From NCBI GenBank assembly GCA_964633825.1, contig CAZWHE010000014.1, positions 1 through 42,462 of the forward strand: a DNA stretch of 42,462 nt. Reading direction: 5' to 3'. This DNA is from CAZWHE01 sp964633825. Its GTDB lineage: Bacteria > Planctomycetota > B15-G4 > CAYZWU01. Below, piece by piece: positions 26,103 to 37,570 of this stretch. Numbering within the stretch: the stretch's first letter is position 1; every line of letters begins with the position of its first letter. A program made the translations under genes and the position numbers. The notes beneath the pieces are model-generated. The model searched no databases and was not told where the DNA came from. It saw nothing but the letters and a program-made list of their open reading frames with translations.

Positions 26103-26131
26103 TTGATTCCTGTCATGTTATCAAATAAAAT
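26103..26131 (+). promoter_or_regulatory. Sigma70-type promoter for the glycine-rich lipoprotein gene
   Basis: TTGATT (26103-26108), a 17-bp spacer and TAAAAT (26126-26131) form a good match to the housekeeping promoter, about 90 bp ahead of the start at 26224. The rest of the 277-bp spacer from 25941 holds no gene that I can see. Confidence 0.6.
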
Positions 26132-26223
26132 ATCCAGTGCTATAGAACGGTAAAAGGGAGAATGTAATCGAGGTTGGGTACCCGGATCGAGTCAGCATGG
26201 GACTGCTTCTTTGAGGCATGTGG

Positions 26224-29200
26224 ATGTTTTTATTGTTCACCTATATCCGACAAAAGGGTCCTGTAGCCGGTGTTATTACCCTGTTTCTCCTGCTGCCCCT
26301 GTTAACGTTTGAGATGAGCTGCGGCGGCGGCGGCGGAGGTGGTGGATCCTCCCATTCAACCGGAGGGCAGCAGTACGATCCGGTTTCACTTCTTTCGATC
26401 ACTTTTCCGGATAAAGTGAATCTATCCGGGGCGACAACGATTCCTCCTCAATCTGCTCCTCTTTCGCAGCAGATCGTTTTCACATTCTCGGGCGTTCCGG
26501 CAGAGCCGATCTCTTCGTCTTCGATCGCGATTTATGCCGCAGTGGGAAACGACTATGCCGGACCTGAATCCGTTCTGGATCAGGATAATAATGTCGTTCC
26601 TGCAAGGGGGGATTTCGAGGTTTTCGATAACATTGTTGTTTTTACGCCGGACCTTCCGCTCCGGGATATCGATTTTTCATTGAACGCACTCCCTGAAGAA
26701 GTGCCCGGCCTGCTCCCTGCCGAAATTCTCGGGGTCGGGGTGCCTTATACGATCTATATTCCGCTGGGCACCTCGGCGTCGATTCCCAACCTGGAATGGA
26801 TTCATCCCGATGTTCAGAATCCCACATATTTCATGACCGGTGATATTGCCAATCTCTATTTCAGCAACTTTTTCACCCTGCCTCCTTCCCTTGAGGAAAC
26901 AAGCCCTCCGGACGGCGAAACCGATGTTTCGGTCAACACGATTACACCCGTAACAGGGCTTCCAGGTTTTGAAGAGTTCCATATTTCCTTCGATCAGCCC
27001 CTCGATGCCGGCCGGGACAATATCGAAGGAACCGATTTCGACGGCGACGGAGTCCGGGATCCCAACATCTTTTTACGCTGTTCCGATCCCCTTCTCTTTG
27101 CGGCTTTAAGCGGGAGTGTTCAGGACGGTCTCTTTCGTCTCGACAGGGACGATCCGGGGACATTTCTTGCAGACACGTTCCATCAAACGACCTATCTCGG
27201 ATTTCCCTTGAGTCTCATCGATATCGTTGTCACCCGCCAAGGGACTCTCCTTGGGTTGGCAGGCGGAAACCTGTTTCGTGCCGACCCTTCAACCGGAGAG
27301 CTGACCGAAAGGGTCGATCTTGCTCTTCCCGGGTTGAAGGGATTGGCCGTTTCTCCCGACGGATTCGTCTATTCGGCCGATAGCTCGACGGGGATCCTCT
27401 ACCGACTGACCCCGCCCGGTTATTCCGTTGAAGCAGTAGGCACTCTGTCCGATCCCGCCACCATCGCGGACCTCGCCTACGGCTATGATGACATGCTCTA
27501 CCTCCTCCGTCTCGACTACAGCGGCGGTCCGCCTCAGTCCTTCATCGATCTCGTCGATCCGTCGAACGGAACCGCCGTTCCTCTCCTGGGAGGTTACAAC
27601 AACGCTTTCGCTTCACTCACCTTTATCAGCAATGACACCCTTTGTCTCTTCGAGGAGGGGACGTTCATTCTCTGGGAAATGGATGTGACCTCGGGCGCGC
27701 TTGTTCAGAAGGGAATCGGGCCTTTCACATCGCCGGGGGAGGTTTTGGATCTGGCCACACTCTTTTACAACATGGATGTCGAACCGATCCTTCTCGAAAA
27801 CGGAACTGATGGATCTCTCCTATCCATCAATCCGTGCGGCGTTCTACCTTTCGATACACGGATTGAGATCTTGGTGAGGAACCGGCTCAGGAATATCCGC
27901 TTCGGAAGCCTGGCGTCCGAAGAAAACGCCAAGCCCGAAGGGGCCAGGTGCGCCGCCGTATTCCGAACTCTTGATCCGGGCCTGTATGGCATCAACGAGG
28001 TCGACGATGTTTTTATAGAGGATTACGATGACAACGAATATGAGTCATCGGACCTCGACATGAATCATGCTCCCGCAACATGGAACATCAAGGATCAGGA
28101 TCCGGGCGAACCCCCTTACGTGGACAATCTCTTGGCTTCCTTCGGGCTCGGCGGCTCGGGAAACCTGGGAGATTTTCTTCCTCAGGGAATCTTTCCAATC
28201 GTCATGCTCGATACGGACTATCAGAGATTCCCGCTTTATGACGGATCGACTCCCGACATCAAGGAGCCGCTCAGTGTAACGGGAGGGAAGTTTCATTTCA
28301 GGAATATTGTCATTCCCGTCGGCGTCACGGTTGTGGGCAGGGGATCGAATCCACTGGTGCTCACGGCAACGGGAGATGTCAATATCGGCGGAACGATCGA
28401 TGTCAGTGGTATGAAAGGACACCATGACATTACATTTGATTCGGGATTCACTCCTGTTTTCGGCGGGAAAGGCGGTCCGGGAGGAGGGAGAGGCGGTATG
28501 AGCCAGCCCTCCATTCCAGAGGATTTCAGATCTCTGAAAGACCTGATCACTCCGGCTTTTGCCGAGCAGGGCTGGGGCTATTCCGATCTGAACCAGGTTG
28601 GGGGGCGCGGCGGTGAAACGGGCGCCGATTCGACGGATATCAAGATGAACGGCAACTCGCCCGACAAATACAGCCGCGGTGCAGGAGCAGGGGGCGGGTC
28701 ATTCCTCACGATCGGAGATCCCGGCAGGGAAGGAATGGGCCGGTACGGCGTGATGGAGGACGGGACTCCCTATATCAGAGACGGGAACGCTCCCCCTTCG
28801 GGAGGGCTTCCGGGTGATCCCGTTTTTACCGACGGAAACCCCGATAACGACTTCTTCGGAGGGGTCGGGGAGTTGCAGACCCTGATCGGCGGCATGGGAG
28901 GCGGCGGCGGAGGAACTCGGTGGGATAGCTTGAATCCGGCTTCTCAAGGCGCTGTCCAGGGAACAATGTACCCGCCCTGCCTGTATGATGCAAAAGGAGG
29001 CGGGGGAGGGGGAGGATCGGGAAGCGTTGCGATTCATGCCATGGGATCGATAGTATTGACATACGAAAGCAAGATCCTGGCCATCGGCGGAGCAGGCGCC
29101 GGCGGTGAGCAGGTGGGGGCGGCCAACTTCGGCGGCGCCTCAGGAGGAGGCAGCGGAGGCGCCATCATTCTGCATTCCGGAGTCGGGATCACCTTGGAAG

Positions 29201-30024
29201 GATATTACTTGGGGCAGGCGGCGGAAGTCAATGTTTCCGGCGGGACTCCCGGCGATGCCAAAGAAAAGACCAAGTCCGCAACCGCCATTGGAAAAGGTTT
29301 TTGTAATCCCCTCCCTCCCAAACAGTACCCGCAGTTTTGCAGTTACTCCGAGGGGGACGGCGGCCAGGGCGGGTACGGAGTGATTCAGCTCCAAGTGGAT
29401 GATCCCGCGAATAAGATCACCATTCACCCCGATTCCTTCGTGGGTGCCACAATTGTGGAAGTGGACTGGGGGAATTTGAGCCCAAAGGGCTTTGATTTAT
29501 ACAAATTCACCTACGTAACCGATCCGGTGGTCGATCCTTACAAGACGGTCGCTACGCTTTCCTCCAAGTCGTACGGACTTTCAAAATGGATCGACATGGG
29601 ACTGACAATCAGACGCCCGGCGATTCAGGTGGGTCCGGACCTGATCAATCCTCCCGTGTTTCTGGGCTTCGAAGGAACGGATTCATTGACGGGCACGGTG
29701 ATCACCGAAGCATCCGGATATGTCAAGAACTCGGGGATACCCGATTTCAATGACATTGAGGTCGATTCGCCCGACCTGTTGATTGCAGATTATATCGCTT
29801 CGGATAATGATGTTATCGTTGAATTCCAGGGCGCCATGGCGGCTGTTCCGGGGTCCGCCGTTCCGGGAAAGCCATACAGCGCCTGGACCGCCGACATCAC
29901 GTCTCTGTCGGGGTATCAGTTTGTTCGTTATCGCATTAATCTCGATGTGTCCAAATCGGGAAACCCGACAATCTACTCGACACGCCCCCAGGTCAACCTG
30001 ACCCGGCTCCGGATGCGCTATTGA
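26224..30024 (+). CDS. Large glycine-rich secreted protein, probable lipoprotein, with Ig-like and propeller regions
   Basis: The protein is about 1266 aa. A signal peptide spans residues 8-32, followed by Cys33 and a run of eight glycines; the lipobox (E-M-S-C) is poor, so lipidation is probable but not certain. Residues about 45-230 hold an SbsA/Big_5-like Ig domain (QIVFTFSGVPAEPISSSSIAIYA), with a second one opening at ETSPPDGETDVSV. Residues about 300-500 look like beta-propeller blades (GLAVSPDGFVYSAD, LAYGYDDMLYLLRL). Residues about 650-1060 are glycine-rich with many GGGGG runs around a parallel-beta-like repeat (VNIGGTIDVSG), and the end resembles a beta-sandwich. I chose ATG 26224 because GAGG lies 7 nt upstream. 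Function is unknown; it is likely a surface or adhesin-like protein. Confidence 0.75.
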   Translation: MFLLFTYIRQKGPVAGVITLFLLLPLLTFEMSCGGGGGGGGSSHSTGGQQYDPVSLLSITFPDKVNLSGATTIPPQSAPLSQQIVFTFSGVPAEPISSSSIAIYAAVGNDYAGPESVLDQDNNVVPARGDFEVFDNIVVFTPDLPLRDIDFSLNALPEEVPGLLPAEILGVGVPYTIYIPLGTSASIPNLEWIHPDVQNPTYFMTGDIANLYFSNFFTLPPSLEETSPPDGETDVSVNTITPVTGLPGFEEFHISFDQPLDAGRDNIEGTDFDGDGVRDPNIFLRCSDPLLFAALSGSVQDGLFRLDRDDPGTFLADTFHQTTYLGFPLSLIDIVVTRQGTLLGLAGGNLFRADPSTGELTERVDLALPGLKGLAVSPDGFVYSADSSTGILYRLTPPGYSVEAVGTLSDPATIADLAYGYDDMLYLLRLDYSGGPPQSFIDLVDPSNGTAVPLLGGYNNAFASLTFISNDTLCLFEEGTFILWEMDVTSGALVQKGIGPFTSPGEVLDLATLFYNMDVEPILLENGTDGSLLSINPCGVLPFDTRIEILVRNRLRNIRFGSLASEENAKPEGARCAAVFRTLDPGLYGINEVDDVFIEDYDDNEYESSDLDMNHAPATWNIKDQDPGEPPYVDNLLASFGLGGSGNLGDFLPQGIFPIVMLDTDYQRFPLYDGSTPDIKEPLSVTGGKFHFRNIVIPVGVTVVGRGSNPLVLTATGDVNIGGTIDVSGMKGHHDITFDSGFTPVFGGKGGPGGGRGGMSQPSIPEDFRSLKDLITPAFAEQGWGYSDLNQVGGRGGETGADSTDIKMNGNSPDKYSRGAGAGGGSFLTIGDPGREGMGRYGVMEDGTPYIRDGNAPPSGGLPGDPVFTDGNPDNDFFGGVGELQTLIGGMGGGGGGTRWDSLNPASQGAVQGTMYPPCLYDAKGGGGGGGSGSVAIHAMGSIVLTYESKILAIGGAGAGGEQVGAANFGGASGGGSGGAIILHSGVGITLEGYYLGQAAEVNVSGGTPGDAKEKTKSATAIGKGFCNPLPPKQYPQFCSYSEGDGGQGGYGVIQLQVDDPANKITIHPDSFVGATIVEVDWGNLSPKGFDLYKFTYVTDPVVDPYKTVATLSSKSYGLSKWIDMGLTIRRPAIQVGPDLINPPVFLGFEGTDSLTGTVITEASGYVKNSGIPDFNDIEVDSPDLLIADYIASDNDVIVEFQGAMAAVPGSAVPGKPYSAWTADITSLSGYQFVRYRINLDVSKSGNPTIYSTRPQVNLTRLRMRY

Positions 30025-30280
30025 TCATCTCCCTTTCGAGCTCCTTTTTTTTGATTTGACGAAGCTCCGGCGCAGCGGATTTTACGGCCGCAAAAAAGAA
30101 TTCATGCATGCAACATGCAGGCAAAAACAGAGTTACCGACTGGATGAGAGCACCTATATCACTGCCGGCAATGCTTTGTTCTTCGAAATTGCCGTTGTTT
30201 CACCACGTGTGATCTGATAAAAACCGATTTTTAATCATTCTGAAATCGTTACAACTTCTTGTCTGGCAGAGGGGTACTTG
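30025..30280. other. Spacer before the pilus-like locus
   Basis: It has a run of eight T (30045-30052) soon after the lipoprotein stop and a stem TGCATG-CAA-CATGCA (30105-30119). Neither forms a textbook terminator. No small gene was recognised. Confidence 0.4.
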
Positions 30281-32410
30281 ATGCAAGACGGGAAAGGTCG
30301 GTCCTCTGTCCGGAAACACGGCCACAACACCATATCGATTCAATTTCTCAACGGTCCGAGAGAAGGGGAAGTTCTCCCTCTCGAGGGAGAAAGAATCACC
30401 ATCGGCAGGAAGAGCGACAACACGATTGTCGTGGCGGATTCGAACGTCTCCGGGATTCATGCCGAGATCATTTTCGAGGGGGGAGCCCCTGTTATAAGGG
30501 ACCTTGGCTCGACAAACGGCGTCATTCTCGAAGGCCGCAGGGTTGATGAGGAAATTCTGTCGGAAGGGGACAGGATCAGACTGGGCCAGACAGATTTTGT
30601 AATCCTTCAAAAAAAGCCGAAGCCTCCCGGTGATTCTCAGGCAGAAGGCATGGGTGAAGTCCATGTCATCCACGACATCAGACCGGCCAGGCGGGGTCTT
30701 GGAGGAGTCATTCTCTTTGTCGTTCTCCTCGTGGCCTTGGGGGGAGCCGGGTATTACTACTTTTTCCGTGCCAAGGAGGGAGGGGTTATTGGATCCGTTC
30801 CTTCTGTTGAGGGCAATCTGGCGGCCCGCGGCTGGTCTTTCGAAACCCCTTCGTCGAAAGATGCGGAAGGAGACGTATGGGATCTCGAGAGCCGGTCTCC
30901 ATCCCGCTTTGTCAGAACGAGAATCAAGACCCGCTCCGGAATTCATGGCCTCTTTGTCGACATGCCTGACGGCAGCTACGCCGCCGCCGTACGAAACGAA
31001 CGGATCAAGATCAACGCGCGGCGCCAATATAAAATCTCCCTTTGGGCCGCTATCCAAGGAGACATTGTTGTTTCTCTCAAAGCCGACTTCCATGGGATTG
31101 TTCCGGGATTGAAGGGAACAAACGGCTCTGAGAAGAGAGCGTCCTCCTATCTGGGAACAGAGGAGCTGGGTTTCAGCAGCAACGATGACGGTCTTTTTCA
31201 TGAGATCGCCGAAGTCTTTACGCCCCCAGCCAACACCGCCGCCCTCGATCTCAGAATCGTGGCTGCCGGTCGTGGAAGGGCGTATGTCGACGATCTGGGA
31301 TTTTTTGAGGAACAGTCTGTTGATGAAAAAGATCAGGTCGAAATGTCCGGTGTTCTGGCGTTCAGGAAGAAGAGGGGCGGCTTCGAAATGCTTCGAAATC
31401 GAAAACCACTGCTCTCCGCCGGACGGCTCCTTATCGTGCGTGACGCCGAAAGCGGCGATTTCGAAACCATGGATTCCGATGCCAGTGGATTCAATGACAA
31501 GGAAGGGCTTCAATTCGCCGGTCCCGGAACGGGGCTGCTCAGGATATCCCACACATTCGACAGAGGGGAAGGGGGCTTCAGGACAGGTGTCTCGGTAGAC
31601 GGTGCGGATAGAGCGGCTTGTCGGGAGATCCGGTACTGTTATGATCTCAGACCCGGTTATTCGGAAGCGGGTGTGGGGCTTTTCATGGAAGATGAATTCG
31701 CTTCGTTCAGCGAGGCTTTTCCCGCCAGGATGGCCCGAGCCGTCATGTTCGGCGGGCAGCATGAAAGGCTCAGGGTCTCCTTCGGGACTGAAATTCCGGT
31801 GACGGCGGTGCCTGGAGAAAAGGGCGGGCTGAGTGTTCAGTGCATCTTGAAGCCCGAAGCCGGAATGAGCCGCACTTTTTCAATCAAAGCGGATTTTTCA
31901 GACGAATACAAGGAAGCCCAGAGGCTCGTCAAAGACGCGGCCAGGGCGGAGGCGTCGAAAAGGTTTGGCGATGCCAAGGGCCTGATCGACGAAATCGAGA
32001 GCAAATACCCCTTTATCGATTCAGTGGTTCACGAAGCTTCGCAGATCAAGATCCGGATTGAAAAGGAAAAGAAGCGGATCAGGGACGGGATCGGCGAACG
32101 CCTGATGAGCGCGAAGTTTTTGCAGAATCCCGACCTCTTTGCCGCTCTCGAGGACGATTGCAGGGAGGCGCTTCGCCTCCTTCCCAATGACGCGGATCTC
32201 CGAGTCGATTTAAAGAAAGTCCGGGACGAATGGAAGGAGATGCGCCAGACTCTCGAAGACGAGAAAGCGGAAAGGCTTTGCTTGATTGCGATAAATCTCC
32301 ACGAATCGCGCACCCGCGGCGAAACGGTTTCCCTGATTCTGGATTACATGCAGGAAAAGTACCCCGATTCCGAGTGGACCAGAAAAGCTTTGGAATCGTG
32401 TCAGGAGTGA
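30281..32410 (+). CDS. FHA-domain membrane protein
   Basis: About 709 aa. An N-terminal forkhead-associated domain (residues about 16-112) has the phosphothreonine-binding pattern: TIGRKSDN, NVSGIHAEI and GSTNGVIL. One membrane segment follows (about 138-160, GVILFVVLLVALGGAGYYYFF), so the FHA domain is cytoplasmic. Two beta-sandwich-like stretches with no recognised name (about 180-350 and 370-530) are extracytoplasmic, and the last 160 residues are charged and helical. It ends 1 bp before the PilM-PilN gene, so it is probably part of the same operon. FHA proteins accompany several secretion machines, but this architecture is not one I recognise. ATG 30281 has GAGGGG upstream. Confidence 0.8.
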   Translation: MQDGKGRSSVRKHGHNTISIQFLNGPREGEVLPLEGERITIGRKSDNTIVVADSNVSGIHAEIIFEGGAPVIRDLGSTNGVILEGRRVDEEILSEGDRIRLGQTDFVILQKKPKPPGDSQAEGMGEVHVIHDIRPARRGLGGVILFVVLLVALGGAGYYYFFRAKEGGVIGSVPSVEGNLAARGWSFETPSSKDAEGDVWDLESRSPSRFVRTRIKTRSGIHGLFVDMPDGSYAAAVRNERIKINARRQYKISLWAAIQGDIVVSLKADFHGIVPGLKGTNGSEKRASSYLGTEELGFSSNDDGLFHEIAEVFTPPANTAALDLRIVAAGRGRAYVDDLGFFEEQSVDEKDQVEMSGVLAFRKKRGGFEMLRNRKPLLSAGRLLIVRDAESGDFETMDSDASGFNDKEGLQFAGPGTGLLRISHTFDRGEGGFRTGVSVDGADRAACREIRYCYDLRPGYSEAGVGLFMEDEFASFSEAFPARMARAVMFGGQHERLRVSFGTEIPVTAVPGEKGGLSVQCILKPEAGMSRTFSIKADFSDEYKEAQRLVKDAARAEASKRFGDAKGLIDEIESKYPFIDSVVHEASQIKIRIEKEKKRIRDGIGERLMSAKFLQNPDLFAALEDDCREALRLLPNDADLRVDLKKVRDEWKEMRQTLEDEKAERLCLIAINLHESRTRGETVSLILDYMQEKYPDSEWTRKALESCQE

Positions 32411-32411
32411 T

Positions 32412-34055
<1,644 letters not shown>

Positions 34056-34059
34056 GCCG

Positions 34060-34803
34060 ATGGACTTCACCGAAATCTGGCAGGAACATCGAATGTTCAT
34101 CACACTGGTGGTGGCCGGGCTCCTCGTCTTGATCATCGGCCAGGTCGTTGTCTCGGAGATGTATCCCGTTGATATGGAGAGGAGGGCGCGTTCCAAGATA
34201 TTTTCAGAAACCAAACGCCTTGATGCTGTTTCGGCCGATGTGCTCTCGAAAGTCCGGCGGGACAACGAGAGATACCGGGAACAGCACGAGAAAGTCCTCG
34301 AAAGGGTTCATTTCGCTCCCCGGGACAAGTACATTCTCAAGCCTTCGGAGCCCTCCGATGTTCAGTATTTCAGGATCATCAGCCAGGACCGGGAGAACCT
34401 TGTCGAGGGCGCGAAGATTCTCGATATCACAGTGGCCGACAATCTGGGCATGCCCGATCTGTCGCCGACCCGAAAGAAAGAGATTCAAAAGACGCTGATC
34501 GGCCTCGATATCGTGAACCGTGTTGTCGAATTCGCTATCGAGTCCCGTGTCCGCGAGGTGCGGTCGATCAATCTCGTTCCAGAGACGGGACGCCGGAAAA
34601 AAGGATTCGTCGAGGAACAGAGAGTGCGTTTCAAAATCACCGGAAGCGCAGGCTCCATCGCGGCATTTATGGAAAAACTTCAAAGCCAGGACGAGTTTCT
34701 GGCCGTGGACAGCGCCGTTCTCAAGTGTCTTGATGGAGGAGGCAAGGAAATCGAAGCCGACATTACCGTGTCGGCGCTGACCGTTGTGAAAGAAGAGATG
34801 TAG
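34060..34803 (+). CDS. PilO/GspM-like pilus assembly protein
   Basis: The protein is 247 aa. One N-terminal membrane segment (about 10-30, MFITLVVAGLLVLIIGQVVV) is followed by a coiled coil (RDNERYREQHEKVLERVHF) and a periplasmic alpha/beta domain whose second half (VRFKITGSAGSIAAFMEKLQSQDEFLAVDSAVLKC) matches the ferredoxin-like fold of PilO and Amuc_1100-type proteins. It lies 4 bp after the PilM-PilN gene and would partner it in the inner-membrane platform. The relation rests mainly on layout, size and context. Confidence 0.75.
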   Translation: MDFTEIWQEHRMFITLVVAGLLVLIIGQVVVSEMYPVDMERRARSKIFSETKRLDAVSADVLSKVRRDNERYREQHEKVLERVHFAPRDKYILKPSEPSDVQYFRIISQDRENLVEGAKILDITVADNLGMPDLSPTRKKEIQKTLIGLDIVNRVVEFAIESRVREVRSINLVPETGRRKKGFVEEQRVRFKITGSAGSIAAFMEKLQSQDEFLAVDSAVLKCLDGGGKEIEADITVSALTVVKEEM

Positions 34804-34805
34804 TC

Positions 34806-34831
34806 ATTTTTCAGGCGAATTTTTCAGGCGA
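34806..34831 (+). repeat. Two perfect 13-bp tandem copies after the PilO-like gene
   Basis: ATTTTTCAGGCGA occurs at 34806-34818 and 34819-34831. It sits right after the stop codon and ahead of a short stem, GCCGGG-CCCGGC (34838-34856), followed by GGTTTT. Together they may form a weak attenuator before the TPR gene. Confidence 0.85.
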
Positions 34832-34885
34832 ATTCATGCCGGGAGCGTTCCCCGGCGGTTTTCCGATGGAAAAGATCGAAATCGC

Positions 34886-37570
34886 ATGAACCGTATCAAC
34901 AAGGAACAAATCCTGTTTCTGCTGACGCTGGTCGTTCTCGGCGTGATGGTATACTTTCGTTATAACGATCAGGTATCCAGATCCCGAGTTCCCAAGTCGG
35001 GGACCTATGCCTGGACGCCGATCAATGAGTGTCCGGATGTTCGTTTTCTCGGGGAGGAAGACGAATACTATTCTTCTGCCGGGCGCAACGTCTTTATGCC
35101 GCCGCAGGATTGGACCCCGCTCGCGCCGCTCCGTCTCGAATCCCCTCCGCTGTTGGAGCTTCTGCCTGTCTGGCCTTACCCGGAACCCTCCCTTTCGGAA
35201 GAGTTCTACGAGGTTTATGCGCTTCCTCTTCCGGGTGTTTCCCATGCCGGGGAGGAGACGGCCGAAGGTGAAGAGGTCCCGGCGGAAGAGTCCGAGCCGA
35301 ATGAAACGGATGGCGCCGCTTCCGCGGTCCGGGTTGACCTTGCCGAGATCGAGGAGAAAGATCCCTTAGAGGCCCTCAAGACTCAGTATGATTGGATCAA
35401 ACTGAGTGGACAGAGACAGCCGATTTTCGGACAGGTCTTGAACCAAGACAAATTCAGCCTCTTGAAGAGCGGATCGACCGATTCGATCAGGCTGAAACGC
35501 CTGATCGTCCGGTCTGGGAAATGGGCCGAGATCTTTGATTATGAGCGGGATCGAATCGAGGAGTTCGGTTTCGCGGCAACGGTCACCAATCTTTTCCAGC
35601 AGGAAAAGATGAAGATCATCCCCAATGCAACCAATATCGCCAAGATGCAAGAACTGGCGCGCTGGTGTATCGACAAACTGGACGAAGATCCCGAAGCCGT
35701 TGCATATGCCGTCGAGATGGCGCGCATGGCCATCGATCAGGATCCCCTTCTGGGCCGGTCGCATCTCCTTCTTGCCGACATCTACGAGACCGCTTTCGAT
35801 CTCGAGAATGAACTGCTCGCTCTGAGGAAAGCGTTGGAATGCACGATCCGGGAACCCGGGATTCATGTTCGGTACGGCCGTATCCTGGAACGATACGGTC
35901 TCGACGACGCAGCGGAAGACGCATACAAGGAAGGGTTGAGAATCCGTCCCGGAGATGCCGAGTCTCTCATGACATTGGGAGACCTGCAGATCGAACACGG
36001 CGAGTGCAAGGACGCTCTCTATAACTACGAAGAAGCCCTCCGCTCACCAACGCTCACTTCTGATATGAAGGCGGAAGCCCTGATCCGGCGCGGGAGAGGT
36101 CTTCTCGCACTGAATCGAATTCCCGATGCCCTTCAGGAGGCGGGACGGGCAATCCACTTCGACGACGAGGAGCCCGAAGCATGGAATCTGAAAGGGAGTG
36201 TTGCCTTTGCAGGAAGAGATCTCGAAGGAGCGCAGGAGGCTTTCCGGAAAGCGCTCGAAATCGCGCCCGACAACGCCCGGTTCCTGGCCAATCTCGGCGT
36301 CCTTCTCCTCAGGCGGGGGGAGACCGAATCCGCAATTCAGCTGTTTGCGGAATCAGCAGCTCTCGATCCGTTTCATGCATGCCGGGTTTTGGCGTCCACG
36401 GGGTTTGTCTGGGAGATGCTCGGCGAAATCGAAAAAGCGCGCGCCAGTTATTCCGCGGCCGTCGAGGTCGAACCGGACAACGTTTACGCCCTTTATCTCC
36501 TGGGCCGTTTTCAGCGCCGCATGGGTGAATCGGACGAAGCCGAGAAAACCCTGAAGCGCGTCCTCAGGATCAGGGGGAGAATGGGAAGCGTCCTCGGCGA
36601 GCTCGGATATGCATGCCTGTGCGAAGGCAAGTATGAGGACGCCGACTTCTATTTCAAAGAGCTCCTGAAAAAGAGAGAAAAGAAGGATTACAGGATCCTC
36701 TTTCTCCAGGGCATCGCCTGCTTGAGGCTGGGTAAGAGCGGCGAGGCGGAAAGGTATTTCAGCGAGGCCGCGGCATCCGCCGGGGGCGGCCAGAACCCCG
36801 AGCTCCTGAACGGCCTGGCCGTTGCCGCATACAACCAGAACAGGGTGGACGATTCCATGAGCCACCTGGCCCGGGTCATTCGTCTCTTTCCCGAAGAGTC
36901 GCAGGATCCGGATTATCTCTTTGCTCAGCGATCCCGTTCAGCCATCGAGACGCACAGGCTCAAGAGCCAATGGATCGACCGTTTCAAAAGAAAAGAGATT
37001 AAGAACGAGTGGGAGAAAGTCCAGAGGTACGGCCCGCTTGTTTTCATGAGCAGGAACAGGGTCCATTTCCGGGGAGTGCAAAAGCAGGGCATGGAAGGAG
37101 ACATGACCCAGCTCAGGCGCGTTCTGCCCGGCAAGGAGTTCAGGGCTTTTGAAGCGGAGCTCATGACCGGGGAGGAACACCAGGGGATCATGGGTATCTT
37201 CATCGGAACCTACATGCGCACCAGCGCGTCTCAAAACCTGCCCCAGGCCGAGATCCGCTTGGGTATCGATCATGAGGGGCGTCTCCTTTACCGCATCGTG
37301 GATCAAAACAAGCTCGTCGAGGACTGGCAGGAAGTGGAAGGCCGCGTCTTCGAGAAAGACGTTCCCGTCAAGCTCGGGTTCGAAGTCGTCGACTATGAAA
37401 AGGGCATCATCCGACTCCTGGCCGATGACGGTCCGGTTCTCAATGACCGGATCGTCAAGAAGCTGAGAAAGATCCAAAGGCCCGTCACCCTCGGGATCTT
37501 CGGCGTTGCTTCGGGCGGCCGGAAAGTCGATTTCACTACCGGCTATGTCCGGATGGTCAAGACACGTTAA
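34886..37570 (+). CDS. Membrane-anchored TPR protein with a C-terminal beta-sandwich
   Basis: The protein is 894 aa. Residues about 7-24 form a membrane anchor. Residues 50-190 hold a proline- and acid-rich segment containing GRNVFMPPQDWTPLAPL, which recalls the RxPF-type N-terminal parts of PilP or GspC (an inference). TPR repeats run from about 250 to 690 (for example AEDAYKEGLRIRPGDAESLMTLGDL and AQEAFRKALEIAPDNARFLANLGVLLL). Residues about 710-894 resemble a concanavalin-like beta-sandwich (YGPLVFMSRNRVHF, AEIRLGIDHEGRLLYRIVD). It lies between the PilO-like gene and the pseudopilins, where an assembly or pilotin-like role would fit. No family name can be given. Confidence 0.75.
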   Translation: MNRINKEQILFLLTLVVLGVMVYFRYNDQVSRSRVPKSGTYAWTPINECPDVRFLGEEDEYYSSAGRNVFMPPQDWTPLAPLRLESPPLLELLPVWPYPEPSLSEEFYEVYALPLPGVSHAGEETAEGEEVPAEESEPNETDGAASAVRVDLAEIEEKDPLEALKTQYDWIKLSGQRQPIFGQVLNQDKFSLLKSGSTDSIRLKRLIVRSGKWAEIFDYERDRIEEFGFAATVTNLFQQEKMKIIPNATNIAKMQELARWCIDKLDEDPEAVAYAVEMARMAIDQDPLLGRSHLLLADIYETAFDLENELLALRKALECTIREPGIHVRYGRILERYGLDDAAEDAYKEGLRIRPGDAESLMTLGDLQIEHGECKDALYNYEEALRSPTLTSDMKAEALIRRGRGLLALNRIPDALQEAGRAIHFDDEEPEAWNLKGSVAFAGRDLEGAQEAFRKALEIAPDNARFLANLGVLLLRRGETESAIQLFAESAALDPFHACRVLASTGFVWEMLGEIEKARASYSAAVEVEPDNVYALYLLGRFQRRMGESDEAEKTLKRVLRIRGRMGSVLGELGYACLCEGKYEDADFYFKELLKKREKKDYRILFLQGIACLRLGKSGEAERYFSEAAASAGGGQNPELLNGLAVAAYNQNRVDDSMSHLARVIRLFPEESQDPDYLFAQRSRSAIETHRLKSQWIDRFKRKEIKNEWEKVQRYGPLVFMSRNRVHFRGVQKQGMEGDMTQLRRVLPGKEFRAFEAELMTGEEHQGIMGIFIGTYMRTSASQNLPQAEIRLGIDHEGRLLYRIVDQNKLVEDWQEVEGRVFEKDVPVKLGFEVVDYEKGIIRLLADDGPVLNDRIVKKLRKIQRPVTLGIFGVASGGRKVDFTTGYVRMVKTR

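Noticed and set aside
30200..31762. A 520-residue open frame on the minus strand
   Set aside because: It is the shadow of the FHA protein gene and has no recognisable domain or ribosome site. Similar minus-strand frames opposite murE, murC, ftsW and the GldFG gene are rejected for the same reason.
34838..34856. Full intrinsic terminator after the PilO-like gene
   Set aside because: The stem is only 6 bp and the T run is four bases, so it is at most a weak attenuator.
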